Source: Cenococcum geophilum 1.58 (Eukaryota; Ascomycota; Dothideomycetes; Gloniales; Gloniaceae). Taken from it: a DNA stretch of 64,000 nucleotides. Below, piece by piece: positions 52,998-63,690 of this stretch. Position 1 is the first letter of the stretch. Every line of letters begins with the position of its first letter. Both the position numbers and the translations under genes were made by a program. The notes under the pieces are model-generated. The model was not told the DNA's origin and made no database searches. It saw only the letters and a program-made list of their open reading frames with translations. The stretch covers positions 751,343 through 815,342 of the forward strand of contig KV748200.1 in NCBI GenBank assembly GCA_001692895.1, given 5' to 3'.

Positions 52998-53989
52998 GTA
53001 TCTATTAAGCTCGGGCCCCCGGAATTCGGTCGCCCCAGCCGAAGGCTAGGCTTGGCACCTCCTTATAAGCTCCTCGGGCTTGCAGCCCTCTTCCTCTCTT
53101 CATCGGTTCGTCTCTGCAGGCTATGCCTATAATCTTTACTATATCGTCCTCTCTTCCATCGACTCTCCTGTGACCCTTGCTCGGCTTGCCCACTCCCTAC
53201 CGTATACCCTGGCAATATGCTTCACATTACGTGCCTTATTATCCCTTCCGCTGGCGCGAGATGCGAACACCAGAATCAAAAGTACGCGTAAATTCACGGA
53301 GGTTTGATTCTACTGGTTCTATTGGCCAGCTCTTATCGATAATAGTAGAACGAAATATACCTGCTAAAGGGATAGTTCTACTAGGTCTATATAGTCTGTA
53401 CTATTATTAGCTAGCTAGCTTCTGAGAGCTCCTCGGGTAGTTCTAATATTCTAACTATAAGGTCTATAATACTACCTCCCTCCTCTTAATCTTCGTCTTT
53501 AAAGATATTTTATATCTCTAAGTTACTTATCTAAGGTGCCGTATTCCTTAATTTAATTTAATTTGGTCTTAATTATTCCTTTATAAATATTGGTATAGGT
53601 GAAAGCGATGCTGATTTCACTAGATGGGGTCCTCTTATTTTAGATCCCTTCTTCTAAAGGAAATACTTCCGGCTAAGCGCGTACTAAAGTTCGTGGCTGT
53701 AAAACTTATCCGCTTTCTAAACTTTATAAGGCCTTGTTTCTCCCTTAGACATCCTAATCTATTTTAGCTAGCTGTATCGTCGTTCGATGTCGGCGCCGCC
53801 TGCTTGTCCGGCAAGAAGGCCACGGTGCTGACCGCCCTCAAGCTGTCGGTGAACCAAGCTCTTTTACAGCGCGAACACAGAGTAGAGCAATACGTTTGAA
53901 GAGGTGCTTCCTCGATAATTAAACGGTTTTAGAGGATGAATCGCTTAGCATCATGGATAAACGCTTAAGTATAAGTTAAAAATAAAGAC
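52998..53989. other. Decayed repeat DNA downstream of the NLR
   Basis: Mixed composition. 53000-53300 is near-normal but has no recognisable protein, and 53400-53760 is AT-rich. 53765-53900 is a GC-rich patch with a short open frame (residues like FDVGAACLSGKKATVLTALK) that looks like a fragment of a coding sequence I cannot identify. Probably transposon or gene debris. Confidence 0.45.
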
Positions 53990-56900
53990 CTAACAGGATC
54001 TTAAAATCTGTATCACGGCCTTATGCCTTCGCTCTTCCGCTAGCTGTAGCGCAGTTAGTCCGAACTTCTCCTTCGCGTTGACATCCACCCCTTTCTCCAC
54101 CAGCAGCCTCGCCACCGCCTCGTCCCCTCGATTTACCGCTGTGTGCAGCACCGTCCATCCACCAGCATCCGTCGCGTTGATATCCGCCCCCAGCTCCACC
54201 AGCAGCCTTGCCACCGCCTCCGCCCCTTGCTCTACCGCCAGATGCAGCACCGTCCATCCACCAGCATCCCTCGCGTTAACATCCGCCCCTTTCTCCACCA
54301 GCAGCCTTACTGCCGCCTCGTCCCCTCGCTTTACCGCCAGATGCAGCGCCATCCATCCTTCCGCGCCCTTCGCGTTAATATCCGCCCCCAGCTCCACCAG
54401 CAGCTTTGCCACCGCCTCATGACCTCGCTCTGCCGCTAGCCGTAGCGCTGCCCGTCCACCTGCGTCCTTTATATTAATGCCCGCCCCCTTCTCTACTAGT
54501 AGCCTCGCCGCCGCCTCGTCCCCTCGCCCTGCCACTAGATGCAGCACCGTCCACCCACCAGCACCTCTCGCGTTGATATCCGCCCCCAGCTCCATTAGCA
54601 GCCTCACCGCCGCCTCGTCCCCCCGCTTTACCGCTAGATGCAGTACTGTCCATCCACCAGCATCCCTTACGTTAATATCCGCCCCCCTCTCTGCTAATAG
54701 ACTCGCCGCTACCTTATTCCCTTGCTTTACCGCTAGATACAGCGCCGTTAATCCACTAGCATCCCTCGCGTTAATATCCGCCCCCAGCTCCACTAGCAGC
54801 CTTACCGCCACCTCGTCCCCTCGCTCTGCCGCCAGATGTAGTACCGTCCATCCACCAGCATCCCTCGCGTTAACATCCGCTCCCCTCTCTACTAGCAGCC
54901 TCGCCACCGCCTCGTTCCCTTGCTTTACCGCCAGATACAGCACCGTCCATTCACTAGCATCCCTCGCGTTGATATCCGCCCCCAGCTCCACCAGCAGCCT
55001 CACCGCCGCCTCGTCCCCTCGTTCTACCGCCAGATGCAGCATCGTCCATCCACCAGCATCCCTCGCGTTGATATCCGCCCCTAGCTCCACTAGCAGCCTC
55101 GCCGCCGCCTCGTCCCCTTGCTTTACCGCTAGGTGCAGCATCGTCCATCCATTAACATCACTCGCGTTGATATCCGCCCCTAGCTCCACTAGCAGCCTCG
55201 CCGCCGCCTCGTCCCCTCGCTTTACCGCTAGATGTAGCGCTATCCATCCTTCCACCTTCTCTACTAGCAGCTTTACTACCGCCTCATGACCTCGCTCTGC
55301 CGCTAGATGTAGCGCCGTCCATCCGTCCATGACCTTCGCGTTGACGTCCGCCCCCTTCTCTACTAGTAGCCTCGCCGCTGCCTCGTCCCCTTGCTCTACC
55401 GCTAGATGTAGCGCCGTCCGTCCGGCCACTTGTAATAGTGTCTCTCCGGCGCTGTCTGGGCAATCAAAATCGTCGGTATAGTCCAGAAGAATCGTTAGGA
55501 TGTTATCGAATTTCGCATTATAGTTAGCGCATGCCCAATAAACTGGTAGCCGCCCTTCCCTATCTTTAATATGAGTATCTGCACCAGCCTCCAGCAATAG
55601 CCTAACAATGTTGACATTCCCGAATTGCACAGCTCCATGCAGTGGGGTTTCTCCATCAATTTTGAGCTGGTTAATATCCTCTGGTTTCATTCGAGAGAGT
55701 AGAATGCGTGCGATAGCTTCATTACTTTTCCATTCACCTGTGACCCGCAAAATAGTGTCCCTAGCAACATCGGAGCTCTGTTTATACCACGATAGTAGAT
55801 CCCTTAGTATTTCGACGGCTCCGCTCATTATGGCTGCGTGAACGTAGTACCGTAGACCCGGAGCTGATGAGACCAGAAAAGCGAGCCTTTGATGCTCACC
55901 TGCTGTCTCCACGAGAATACGGAAGAGATCATAGTCTCGTCGCTCAATTGCTTCCTCCAGCGCCGTCATTACTCTCCAGGATGTGCCAGCATCGGTAAGG
56001 TAAACCTGAGCCCCGCGTAGAACCAAATACTGACAAACCAGAACATGGCCTTTTCTAGCGGCCAGAACTAGTGGTGTCAATCGTCCTTTGGGTTGCGTGG
56101 TTACATCCACATCAATTCCCTGACGGATAAATGCTTTCACTGCATCAAGATCACCTTTGGCACATGCAGTGAAGATATCTGTCTTCGTTGTGGAAGGCGG
56201 GAACAAGGGCTGAGGGCTGGCACTATAGGAATGAAGGCGCTTGACGTGGACGTCCAGGGCTGATTGAGATGGAAACCCGATGCTGCGAGCATAGCACCCT
56301 TCATTCGGGCACTTGAATGGCCGTTCGTGCTCTTCGACGTGGGCATCTCGAGTTTGTCGATCCATAAATCCGAGAGCGAACATTTGGCATCGTGGCTTCG
56401 GGCATTTGAAATGAGGAACTCCATTGAGCCCAAGAAAAACTGTTTTTCTTTGATCATCCAGCCTTGCAAGGTCAATCAATTCGATGACCCTCCGAATGGC
56501 AGACGTTCGTTCTTCGAACGAGTCCTTTTGGCCGTTGTTGCGCCATTCTTGCAGGATTTTCCGGATCTGTTGCGCTGTCGGACTAGGCTGAGAGCCTAGA
56601 GTATTTGATCCAGTCTGTTGCATTACCTTATAGTCTCCAAGAAGGCAAATGACGGACCCGACAATGTTCTCAGAGAGTTCCACAGGGACATCGGCGGCGG
56701 GGTTTAGCACGGAGTCAACGTGGTGATGCCAAAACGCAGCCGCGTAATCTTGAAGGCTGTAATATCCAGAGAGAGCGAACTCTCGGATACTTCGCTCTCG
56801 AAGACCATGCTTAAATGGACCGGAGGTCAGGTATCGAGAGCAGAAAACAGCCATCTTGGCGTGCTCTTTGAAAAGGAAAATTCGACCGGTGTGAATAAGA

Positions 56901-59317
56901 TATCTACAAATACCATAAGCTCGTGTTCTGATAGTTGGATCTCTTGTAAAGAAGGGCAAATGACTTAGACGTGGCAACCTACTCTCCAGCAGTGTCGTGA
57001 ACAAGGCTTATAACAATTTCAGCCTCAGATGCTGTTCCCAAGTTGCACTGGTCGGCTTCGACAAGTGATCCGCAGAGGACCTTGCAACCGTCGACCCGGC
57101 GATTCTTAAAATTGCAACAGCCTTGCTCGAAATCGATACAGAATCGCGATTGAATCTCCCTCCACCGGAGAGGTCTGGCAGCGCAGGTTATCCAGCCCAG
57201 TATCCTTGCAGCAGCTTCTCTTCTCGGCTGAGCGGGACGTTCGAGAACCCGGACGACCACGCGCTCGTACCTGTCGACATCTTTTAGCTTTAGAGTGCCC
57301 ACCAATGGAATTAAAAGGGGCGCTGTACGCCGAATTTAGCCCGTCTGGAAAGTTTTCCGTTTTCAGTTCATCTGCGAGCTCGGCTTCTGATCCTTGGTGC
57401 ATGAGGTTGTCCAGCACCACCTTGGCGTAGAGGAACATCCCTGTGAGACAGTGTGAGTAAAGTGGGCATTTTAATGAACCCTTAAACATGTGGGAGAATG
57501 CCGTATTCACCTTTTGAGGCTGCTGTGACTCTCCTTATTATCTCCGCTTGATCATCACGGCTAAGAGAGAATCTTTCTCGTATCTCAGATGTTCTGGACA
57601 CTGTATAGTCCTGAATATCGCGAAGATGTGCATTAGTGGTGTCTAACTTAATGCCCGGGTATGTAGAAAGGTGTTGGTCAAGAACACCATCCCTCTGCCC
57701 GGCTAGGAACAACCGGATACAACCTCCCTCGGAGTGGGAAGTTGGTATAACGGAGTTCCCGAACCACTCAATGATACCCTTTGATTCTTCGTGCCTAGTA
57801 TTCTGGCCATCTCCACACTCGTCTAGGCCGTCAAGAACAATCAGGCAGCGGTGCTGGCTCTTCAAGCTTTCCTGGGCCAGTTCCTTGAGCGCAGAAAGGG
57901 TCATAAGCTCTGGTGTGCTAGTAGAACAGCATTTCTGATAGAAGTACTCTATCAATGTGTCGTCCTGATAGAGCAACTGAACTAGTAGGGCACGAAGCAT
58001 TCCACCCATGGATTTCTTGGTTTCTTCGTGGTGCTTGAAATAAAAGAACAGAAGAGGTGTCCTGGAAGCCGTTGTCTGGGATCTCAGGTGATCAATGATT
58101 CGTGACACAAGAATTGTTTTGCCTAGTTTCTTTGTCATTTTCCTGGACGAAAGACCGGATTCTCACCGCGCCTACTTACCAGCACCCGGCATGCCATGCA
58201 TATACAGTGTACTATATGACGGGTTTCGTGAGTCAAGCCAGTGCAAAAAGCTTGGGTCCTTCAGGATCCAATCTCCGGACGGAGAAAAGCGCTGTTCTGA
58301 AGCCCGGTGCTGATCCGCTTCATAGTCTGGAGGCCCTAGCTTCTCTGCTATAATGCGTCTTTGTAGACGCAGCGCTTCCTGCTGTTCTCTGGCCTCCTTT
58401 TCGGCCAACCTTTCCTGAATTTCGTACAATTGCTTCGATAGCTCTTGGAACCTGCTGTATAGTTGCTGCGAGAGCTCATTAAATCTGGTCACGTTGAATT
58501 GGCGGATGTCTTGAATCTCTGCAATGGCTGTCGTCAACTTCTCATCCGACAATAAGGTCCTGTGACGCTTGAGGCTGTCAAGAATTGGCTTGAAACTAGT
58601 TTCAAAGGTCTTCCAGGCAGACCTCAGGACCGTCTCCCAGGCTGCGTACAATTCGATTAGTGTTCACTATCCAGCTTGTGGTATTGGGGGTTCCAAGGAT
58701 GCCTAACCTGGTCTTGCAAATAAGTCAAGTGCCTTTCTGTGGAATTGAAGGATGTCGTAGAAGTACCGCTCGAGTACTTCCTTCACAGCAGGGCAATTTT
58801 TGAAGAGTTGGTCGTATTGCTGAAGGCCAGGAATGACCTCGCCGATTTCAACATAAGTGTCAAGCAAACGCTCAAGGACGTCGATTCTCGTGCCGGCCAC
58901 CTTGCACGGCCTGTCAGTTTCTCTTTTCAAGTCATTGACTGACTATTCTGAGTGCTCGTACCACAAGAGCGAGTTTTATGGGCCCCTATTTGAAACCTCA
59001 GCACGTTGGGAGCCTGCGGCTAGCTATCCCTCTACAAAGAGGGCATGAGCACTTACCCATACGAATGCCACGACTTCGTGGACGTTGAGAAACACTTTGA
59101 TGACTTGCTCTATCTGCTTCATTGCTTCGAGGAACTTAGAGACTTTCTTCAAATTTCGCAGCTTTTTCTCTAAACCAAAGCGATGCTGAATGTTTTGGAT
59201 TTCCGACTCCACATCTTCGAAACGGGTTGCCGAAAATTGACGTTTCTGCTCTTCCGTGAGGCTATCTCGAAACCGTTCTAAGGCTTTGTTGAAAGTATTC
59301 TCAGGCCCACTGGCCAT
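53990..59317 (-). CDS. NLR-type STAND protein: DUF7708-like - NACHT - C2H2 x2 - ankyrin repeats
   Basis: Fungal NOD-like receptor candidate, 1,621 residues. Eight exons are inferred: 59317-59057, 58985-58962 (24 bp), 58900-58708, 58641-58180, 58122-57511, 57440-57329, 57270-56983 and 56903-53990; all junctions keep frame. The N-terminal ~160 residues (VWGPIKLALV, then RLLDTYVEIGEVIPGLQQYD) match the DUF7708-type domain found before fungal NACHTs. A coiled coil follows. NACHT has Walker A GMPGAGKT (309-316) and Walker B LIVLDGLDEC (~407-416). A winged-helix-like stretch (ILGWITCAARPLRWREIQ) follows. Two C2H2-like fingers are at C818/C823/H839/H843 and C849/C854/H870/H875. Degenerate ankyrins (~890-1135) and 15 highly similar ones end the protein. 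Such proteins sense non-self or trigger heterokaryon incompatibility; no ligand is known here. Confidence 0.88.
54010..55440 (-). repeat. Coding array of 15 near-identical 99-bp ankyrin repeats
   Basis: Each unit encodes about 33 residues of the form DAGGWTVLHLAVERGDEAAA followed by RLLVELGADINAR. Alternation is concentrated at a few sites: VKRGD/VEQGD/AERGH/VKQGN, VEKGADVN/VELGADIN and the D/G-A-G/S/E positions. The second unit lacks the GADVNAK end and runs straight into the next unit. The last unit is degenerate (EKFGLTALQLAEERR). Many DNA differences are C/T changes at synonymous sites. Confidence 0.88.
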
Positions 59318-59757
59318 GTTGCTAGTTAGGAAATGCTAGCGATCATCGCTAATCTAGAATGAAACCTCCCAACGCTCCGAGTGGATGGATTGAGCACTTG
59401 TAGGGTCGATGAATCTATCCGACCCGACCGTCTCGCATATGGATGAATGATAAGACAAAGGAGAGAGGATTTGGGTTTGATGTTGGGTTTAAGAGCTGAG
59501 TAGAGAGAATAAATCACGGTATTACGCCTCTGGCAAGAGTTTTTATGGAGATGTTGGCAGGCTGACACGGCCTCCAAGCGGGGCGGCCTTCAAGGCTAAC
59601 AAGCATTCAGCCTCACTTGGCTCCAGGCACAATTTTCTCATATTAGAGCGCACATCGCTGATGAGAAGTGTTCGATTTTTCCAACCCTTTGCCTTGCGGT
59701 TCGAAATCACCACTACTGTGATCCTGTGAATTTTGTTTATTACCCAAATCGATTGAG
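59318..59757. promoter_or_regulatory. Divergent promoter region between NLR and SNF2 genes
   Basis: 440 bp between the two start codons. Composition is normal, unlike the AT-rich flanks of the island, so the pair looks spared from decay. No specific binding site is claimed. Confidence 0.55.
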
Positions 59758-62700
59758 ATGCTGACTCCATACAAACGGGGACAAGGCGATGCCGAAATTT
59801 CGGATGAGACCACGCCTACAAAGCGCCTCCTAGTCGGACTCGTTAGGCAGGGTCGCAGCGAGGGAGTGGAGTTTTCAAGTCTCGTGTGGGTGCTCATGAG
59901 GTGGATGAACCTCGGCAGATCGCATTTTATCAACAATTGCCCGCGCTGACTGCTTCAGTTCAGACCACGTTCCGAGTCCCTAGATGATTTCGAGATGACA
60001 GACGCCACAACATGGTCAGATACTTCTGAGAATATCTGTTATGGAGCTGTAGGTCAGCTCTCTGTTGCTGTTTGATCTAGCATCGTTATCAACTGGCCTA
60101 AGGATTTAAACCCTCAGTTTCCTTCCGGAATGAGCTAGCCCTCTTTAAAATTGGTTTTCATAAGTCGTAGTGCCTCGAGCCTCGACCCCGGAGATTGGAG
60201 TTGGGACATTTCTGACTTATCTCATTGGTGAGAGTTTCAGCTAACCTATAACATCTGCCGAAGTTGTGTTACGTTAAGGCTCAAGTCAGTTTCACTGAAG
60301 GATTTACCATCCAGTCATTACAATGGAACCGCTTCCACACATTCAAGCTTGTTGCCCGAGGAGAGTACTACCACTTATCCCAGATGAATGGGACGAGCAC
60401 TGAGGACATTGGCATGCTAGATCTTATTACGACCAGATATCTGCACTCCCTAGGGAAGTTCTCGGAATTATCATTCACTGCTGTCCTTTCTTCATCAAGT
60501 CTGAACACCATCCCTCGAAAGTCAAACCACAAGAAAACGATCGTCGATATTTCTGTCAATATCATCGGGCCAGAGAGGATTGCCGACGATGTCGGGGACA
60601 TTTTGGCAGACGATTCAGCGTATCTTCAGCATCCCTTCTTCTTGGAAACCGGAACCAGATACATAAACCCGCAATATTTCTATTCGAGAAACGAGAACAC
60701 GGACCTGAAACATCTCATCGGCCCTCCAACGATAGATTCAAAATCTGTGCGTGTTTCTGAAGGGGTTGAGAATCTGTTGGAATCTCTTGATGATCTGTCA
60801 CGCCTTGCAGTTCCCCTGGGGAGTCAAGCTGTCTCAGCAGCGGCTGGCGAGCGTCTCATTCTTACCCCGCTCAAGAGGTTCGGGCTCCCTGTCGCTGTCA
60901 AATGAAGTTTGCTCTTCTTTGTCCATCTAACCCATATTTATCTCATCAGGCACCAAGAAGACGGTCTCAAGTTCATTTTGAACAGAGAAAATCCAACTTT
61001 CTGTGACTCGGTCATCTCTGATCTTAAAGCTCTGATCGGTTCTCGGTTCGTGAACAAACTTCTAGTACCCTGGACGCTCTATTAATACCGACATGTTAGA
61101 TTCTTCCCTCATAACCGGTCATTGTGTCTTGGCGGCATCGTGGCTGACGTTATGGGTTTGGGGAAAACGTTGACAATGTTGAGCGCGGTGGTTTGTTCGA
61201 AGAATGCGGCGACGGAGTTCGCCAAAACTGACAGCTGCCGAACGAGAGCACGACCAACCAGGGCAACCTTAATTGTTGTCACATCTCGACGTAAGCCTCA
61301 CCCCATCCCTTCCTCGAACATCATGTTTTCTCCTTCTCTTATCTCGACGTTCAACAGGACTTACATCTTCACAGAGGTCTTGGATGTCTGGACATCTGAG
61401 ATTGAGAAGTAAGTGCTCGTCAACAATATCATAGGATAGACGCACCTGACATGCCACATTGGAGACACTTGAGACTAGACACGCTAAAAGTCGCTCTTTT
61501 CCATGGTGATAGCCGTGCTAAGACAACTGAGGCACTTGTAGACCATGATGTCGTGTTAACGACCTACCGGACCCTTGTGTTTGACTGGAAAGGACGTCGA
61601 GTCCTGCAAGCAATGGAATGGTTCCGAGTCGTATTGGATGAAGGTAAGCCTAGCAGCTCCTTAACAGCCAACAGAAAATGCCATTGTTATCTCCAAAATA
61701 CCCCCAAGATGGCCGGCTACTAACAGGAGACATAGCGCACTGGATCCGAAACCAGTCCTCCGAGCAATTCAAAGCGGCTGAGGACCTTCAGGCTGAGAGG
61801 AGATGGTGTCTTACGGGAACGCCCATTCAGAACCGCTTGGACGATCTACGATCACTTCTGAGATTTCTCCATTTTCAACCGTTTGCCACTCAAGAGTTTT
61901 TTGAAAAGCATATCGTTGAGCCACTTCGATCGGACTCCCATGACTCGTTTCGAAACCTGAGGCTCCTTCTCCGAATCACCTGCCTGCGTCGAAACGCGGC
62001 CTATCTCCATCTCCCCCCAGCAGAAACCGAAGAGGTTTCTATAACCCTTACACCTGAAGAGACAGTTGTGTATAAAAGGATCCTCGCAGATTGCCAGGCT
62101 GAGTTCGACAGGATGGTTAGCACCAACTCGGAAATCAAGAAGTATAATGTTCTTTTTGCCACAATCATGAAGCTTCGGCGGCTTTGCAATCACGGGACAT
62201 TGCAGGCCGCCACACCAAGCTGCTCCACGCCATTCGGAAAGAGGCGAAGATCAAGGAAGCAACAGATCTCTACTGATGGGGAGCTATGTTGCGAGTTCTG
62301 TGGCGGGGAAGATGAAGATACCGCCACCTTATTAGACAGCCTCGATATGTGCCCTGAATGCTCTCGCTGCCTAGGGAGTCAAGAACCCTCTTTGTCCCAA
62401 CCGCCAATGAACGGATCTTCTCCAGATTCCCCACCAAGCTCCCTAGCACCATGGGCGTCTGCAAGCCGAAGTTCTACTCCACAATCTCTTTCAATAATGT
62501 CTCCTAACTCCTCATTTGGGCTTCAGGCAGGGTACTCATCTAAACTTGTTGCTGTCACTGACAACATTCAAAAGTCACTTAACGACTCGAAAAGGTAAGC
62601 TGCCCTTATCTAAAGTCAATGTGAGAATTAGTCTGAGCAATTGTAGCCTTGTGTTCACATCCTGGCGGTCAACTCTGGATATACTTGTCAATATGCTCAC

Positions 62701-63259
62701 AGATAGGGGTATCCCATGCCTTCGGATCGACGGACGAGTTAGTTTCTCTGATCGGCTTGAGATCCTCTCGAAATTTCGCGGAGATCCCAACACGCCTGTC
62801 CTGCTCATGTCCATTGAAACTGGCGCGGTAGGGTATGGCAGTTGACCCATGCTCACGACTGCTTCACTTACTAACTGAGAGTCAGGCTCACCTTGACTGT
62901 TGCCAATCGCGTCCACATTGTCGAGCCCCAATGGAATCCGTCAGTGGAAGAACAGGCTATCGCGAGGGCACTCCGAATGGGCCAGACTCGGAATGTGACT
63001 GTCATCAAGTATGTCACAGAGAAGACCGTGGAGCAGGTATATTGGCTCTGCCCTTTCGTGAGCCTTCACTGACCCTACGCTTCTAGAACATCGTCATGCT
63101 CCAGAAAAAGAAGAGTCAACTGGCCAAAATTTCCTTGGACGGCATGGATGATAGCGCGACGGGGAGGCTCGACGTTCGTGAAGCCAGCCTATTTCGGACA
63201 GTAGACACTGACAACTATTGCAGGACTTAAAATTTGTTCTTGACACAGGAGTGCAATAA
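59758..63259 (+). CDS. SNF2-family ATPase/helicase, HLTF/Rad5-like, with Cys-rich insert
   Basis: Twelve exons are inferred: 59758-59841, 59959-60048, 60264-60877, 60950-61045, 61100-61290, 61375-61408, 61465-61643, 61736-62594, 62647-62832, 62886-63036, 63087-63173 and 63224-63259. They total 868 residues with no stop or frameshift. The N-terminal region (CYGALCYVKAQVSFTEGFTI) is of the HIRAN-proximal kind seen in fungal Rad5-like proteins. Helicase motifs: I DVMGLGKT (311-318), Ia VVTSRQVLDVW, II DEAH (428-431), III RRWCLTGTPIQNRLDDL, then SLVFTSWRSTLD, LLMSIETGAVGLTLT and VI EEQAIARALRMGQTRN. Between the lobes a CxxC pair (C615/C618, C635/C638/C641) replaces a full RING. A role in DNA translocation or chromatin remodelling is expected. 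It is divergent from the NLR. Confidence 0.87.
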
Positions 63260-63339
63260 TCGGCGCTCGACGACTTTTTCGAAAAGATGCGGCACAAGTA
63301 ACCACCGCCAGCAGGCAAAAACAATCAGCACATGAGGCT
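63260..63339. other. 3' flank of the SNF2 gene
   Basis: Short stretch between the helicase stop and the nuclease relic. It probably holds the 3' UTR, which may overlap the relic. Confidence 0.4.
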
Positions 63340-63690
63340 GAAGTCTGCAACTTATACTGTGCATCTCTTAAATCTTTCCCTGTTTGCTTTATCTCAATAT
63401 TTACGCCAATAGGTCGTCGTCGTAGAGGTGTGTAAAAGAGTATGGTTGATAGACATCTCTTTTTTGGATCGTCCTTCTGCTTGGATTAATTTATTGAGGT
63501 ATTCGGAAGGCCCAATGTAGATGGCAAAGTCGATCATCCCGGTGGGTAAGGGGGTATCTTCTCCCAGACGCGTTGTCAAGTGTACAGGATCAATTTTAGC
63601 GGTCGTGCTAGGGTCGGGCATGAGCGAATACAGCGATGCGAGAGGTATGTCAATAAACTGACTAGTTCCGATCATACACCTACAAGTGAA
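63340..63690 (-). pseudogene. Frameshifted fragment of a fungal PD-(D/E)XK nuclease-like gene
   Basis: On the minus strand one frame reads PTGMIDFAIYIGPSEYLNKL and then SINHTLL; the next frame continues TPLRRRPIGVNIEIKQTGKD and DLRDAQ. Together these resemble the motif series of the fungal PD-(D/E)XK nuclease-like family (VDFAIYI, NHT, PLR-RPI-VSIETK), with the E-x-K pair kept in NIEIK. The frame change lies near 63440, and similarity stops shortly after DAQ. An acceptor-like CTTGTAG precedes the 5' end. Upstream parts of the family's proteins are absent, so it is read as a truncated relic. Confidence 0.6.

Noticed and set aside
54078-55289. Long plus-strand frames (up to 270 codons, Ser/Ala/Pro-rich) over the ankyrin array
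   Set aside because: Antisense shadows of a GC-biased coding repeat; their sequence simply mirrors the ankyrin units.
53990-57004. Treating the 1,004-codon frame as a separate ankyrin gene starting at 57004
   Set aside because: A clean acceptor at 56903 joins it in frame to the NACHT exons; the first residues of that frame are intron sequence.
59758-63259. Calling the SNF2 gene a pseudogene because its reading frame is split into many short pieces
   Set aside because: Eleven GT-AG introns join the pieces without a frameshift or stop and restore every helicase motif.
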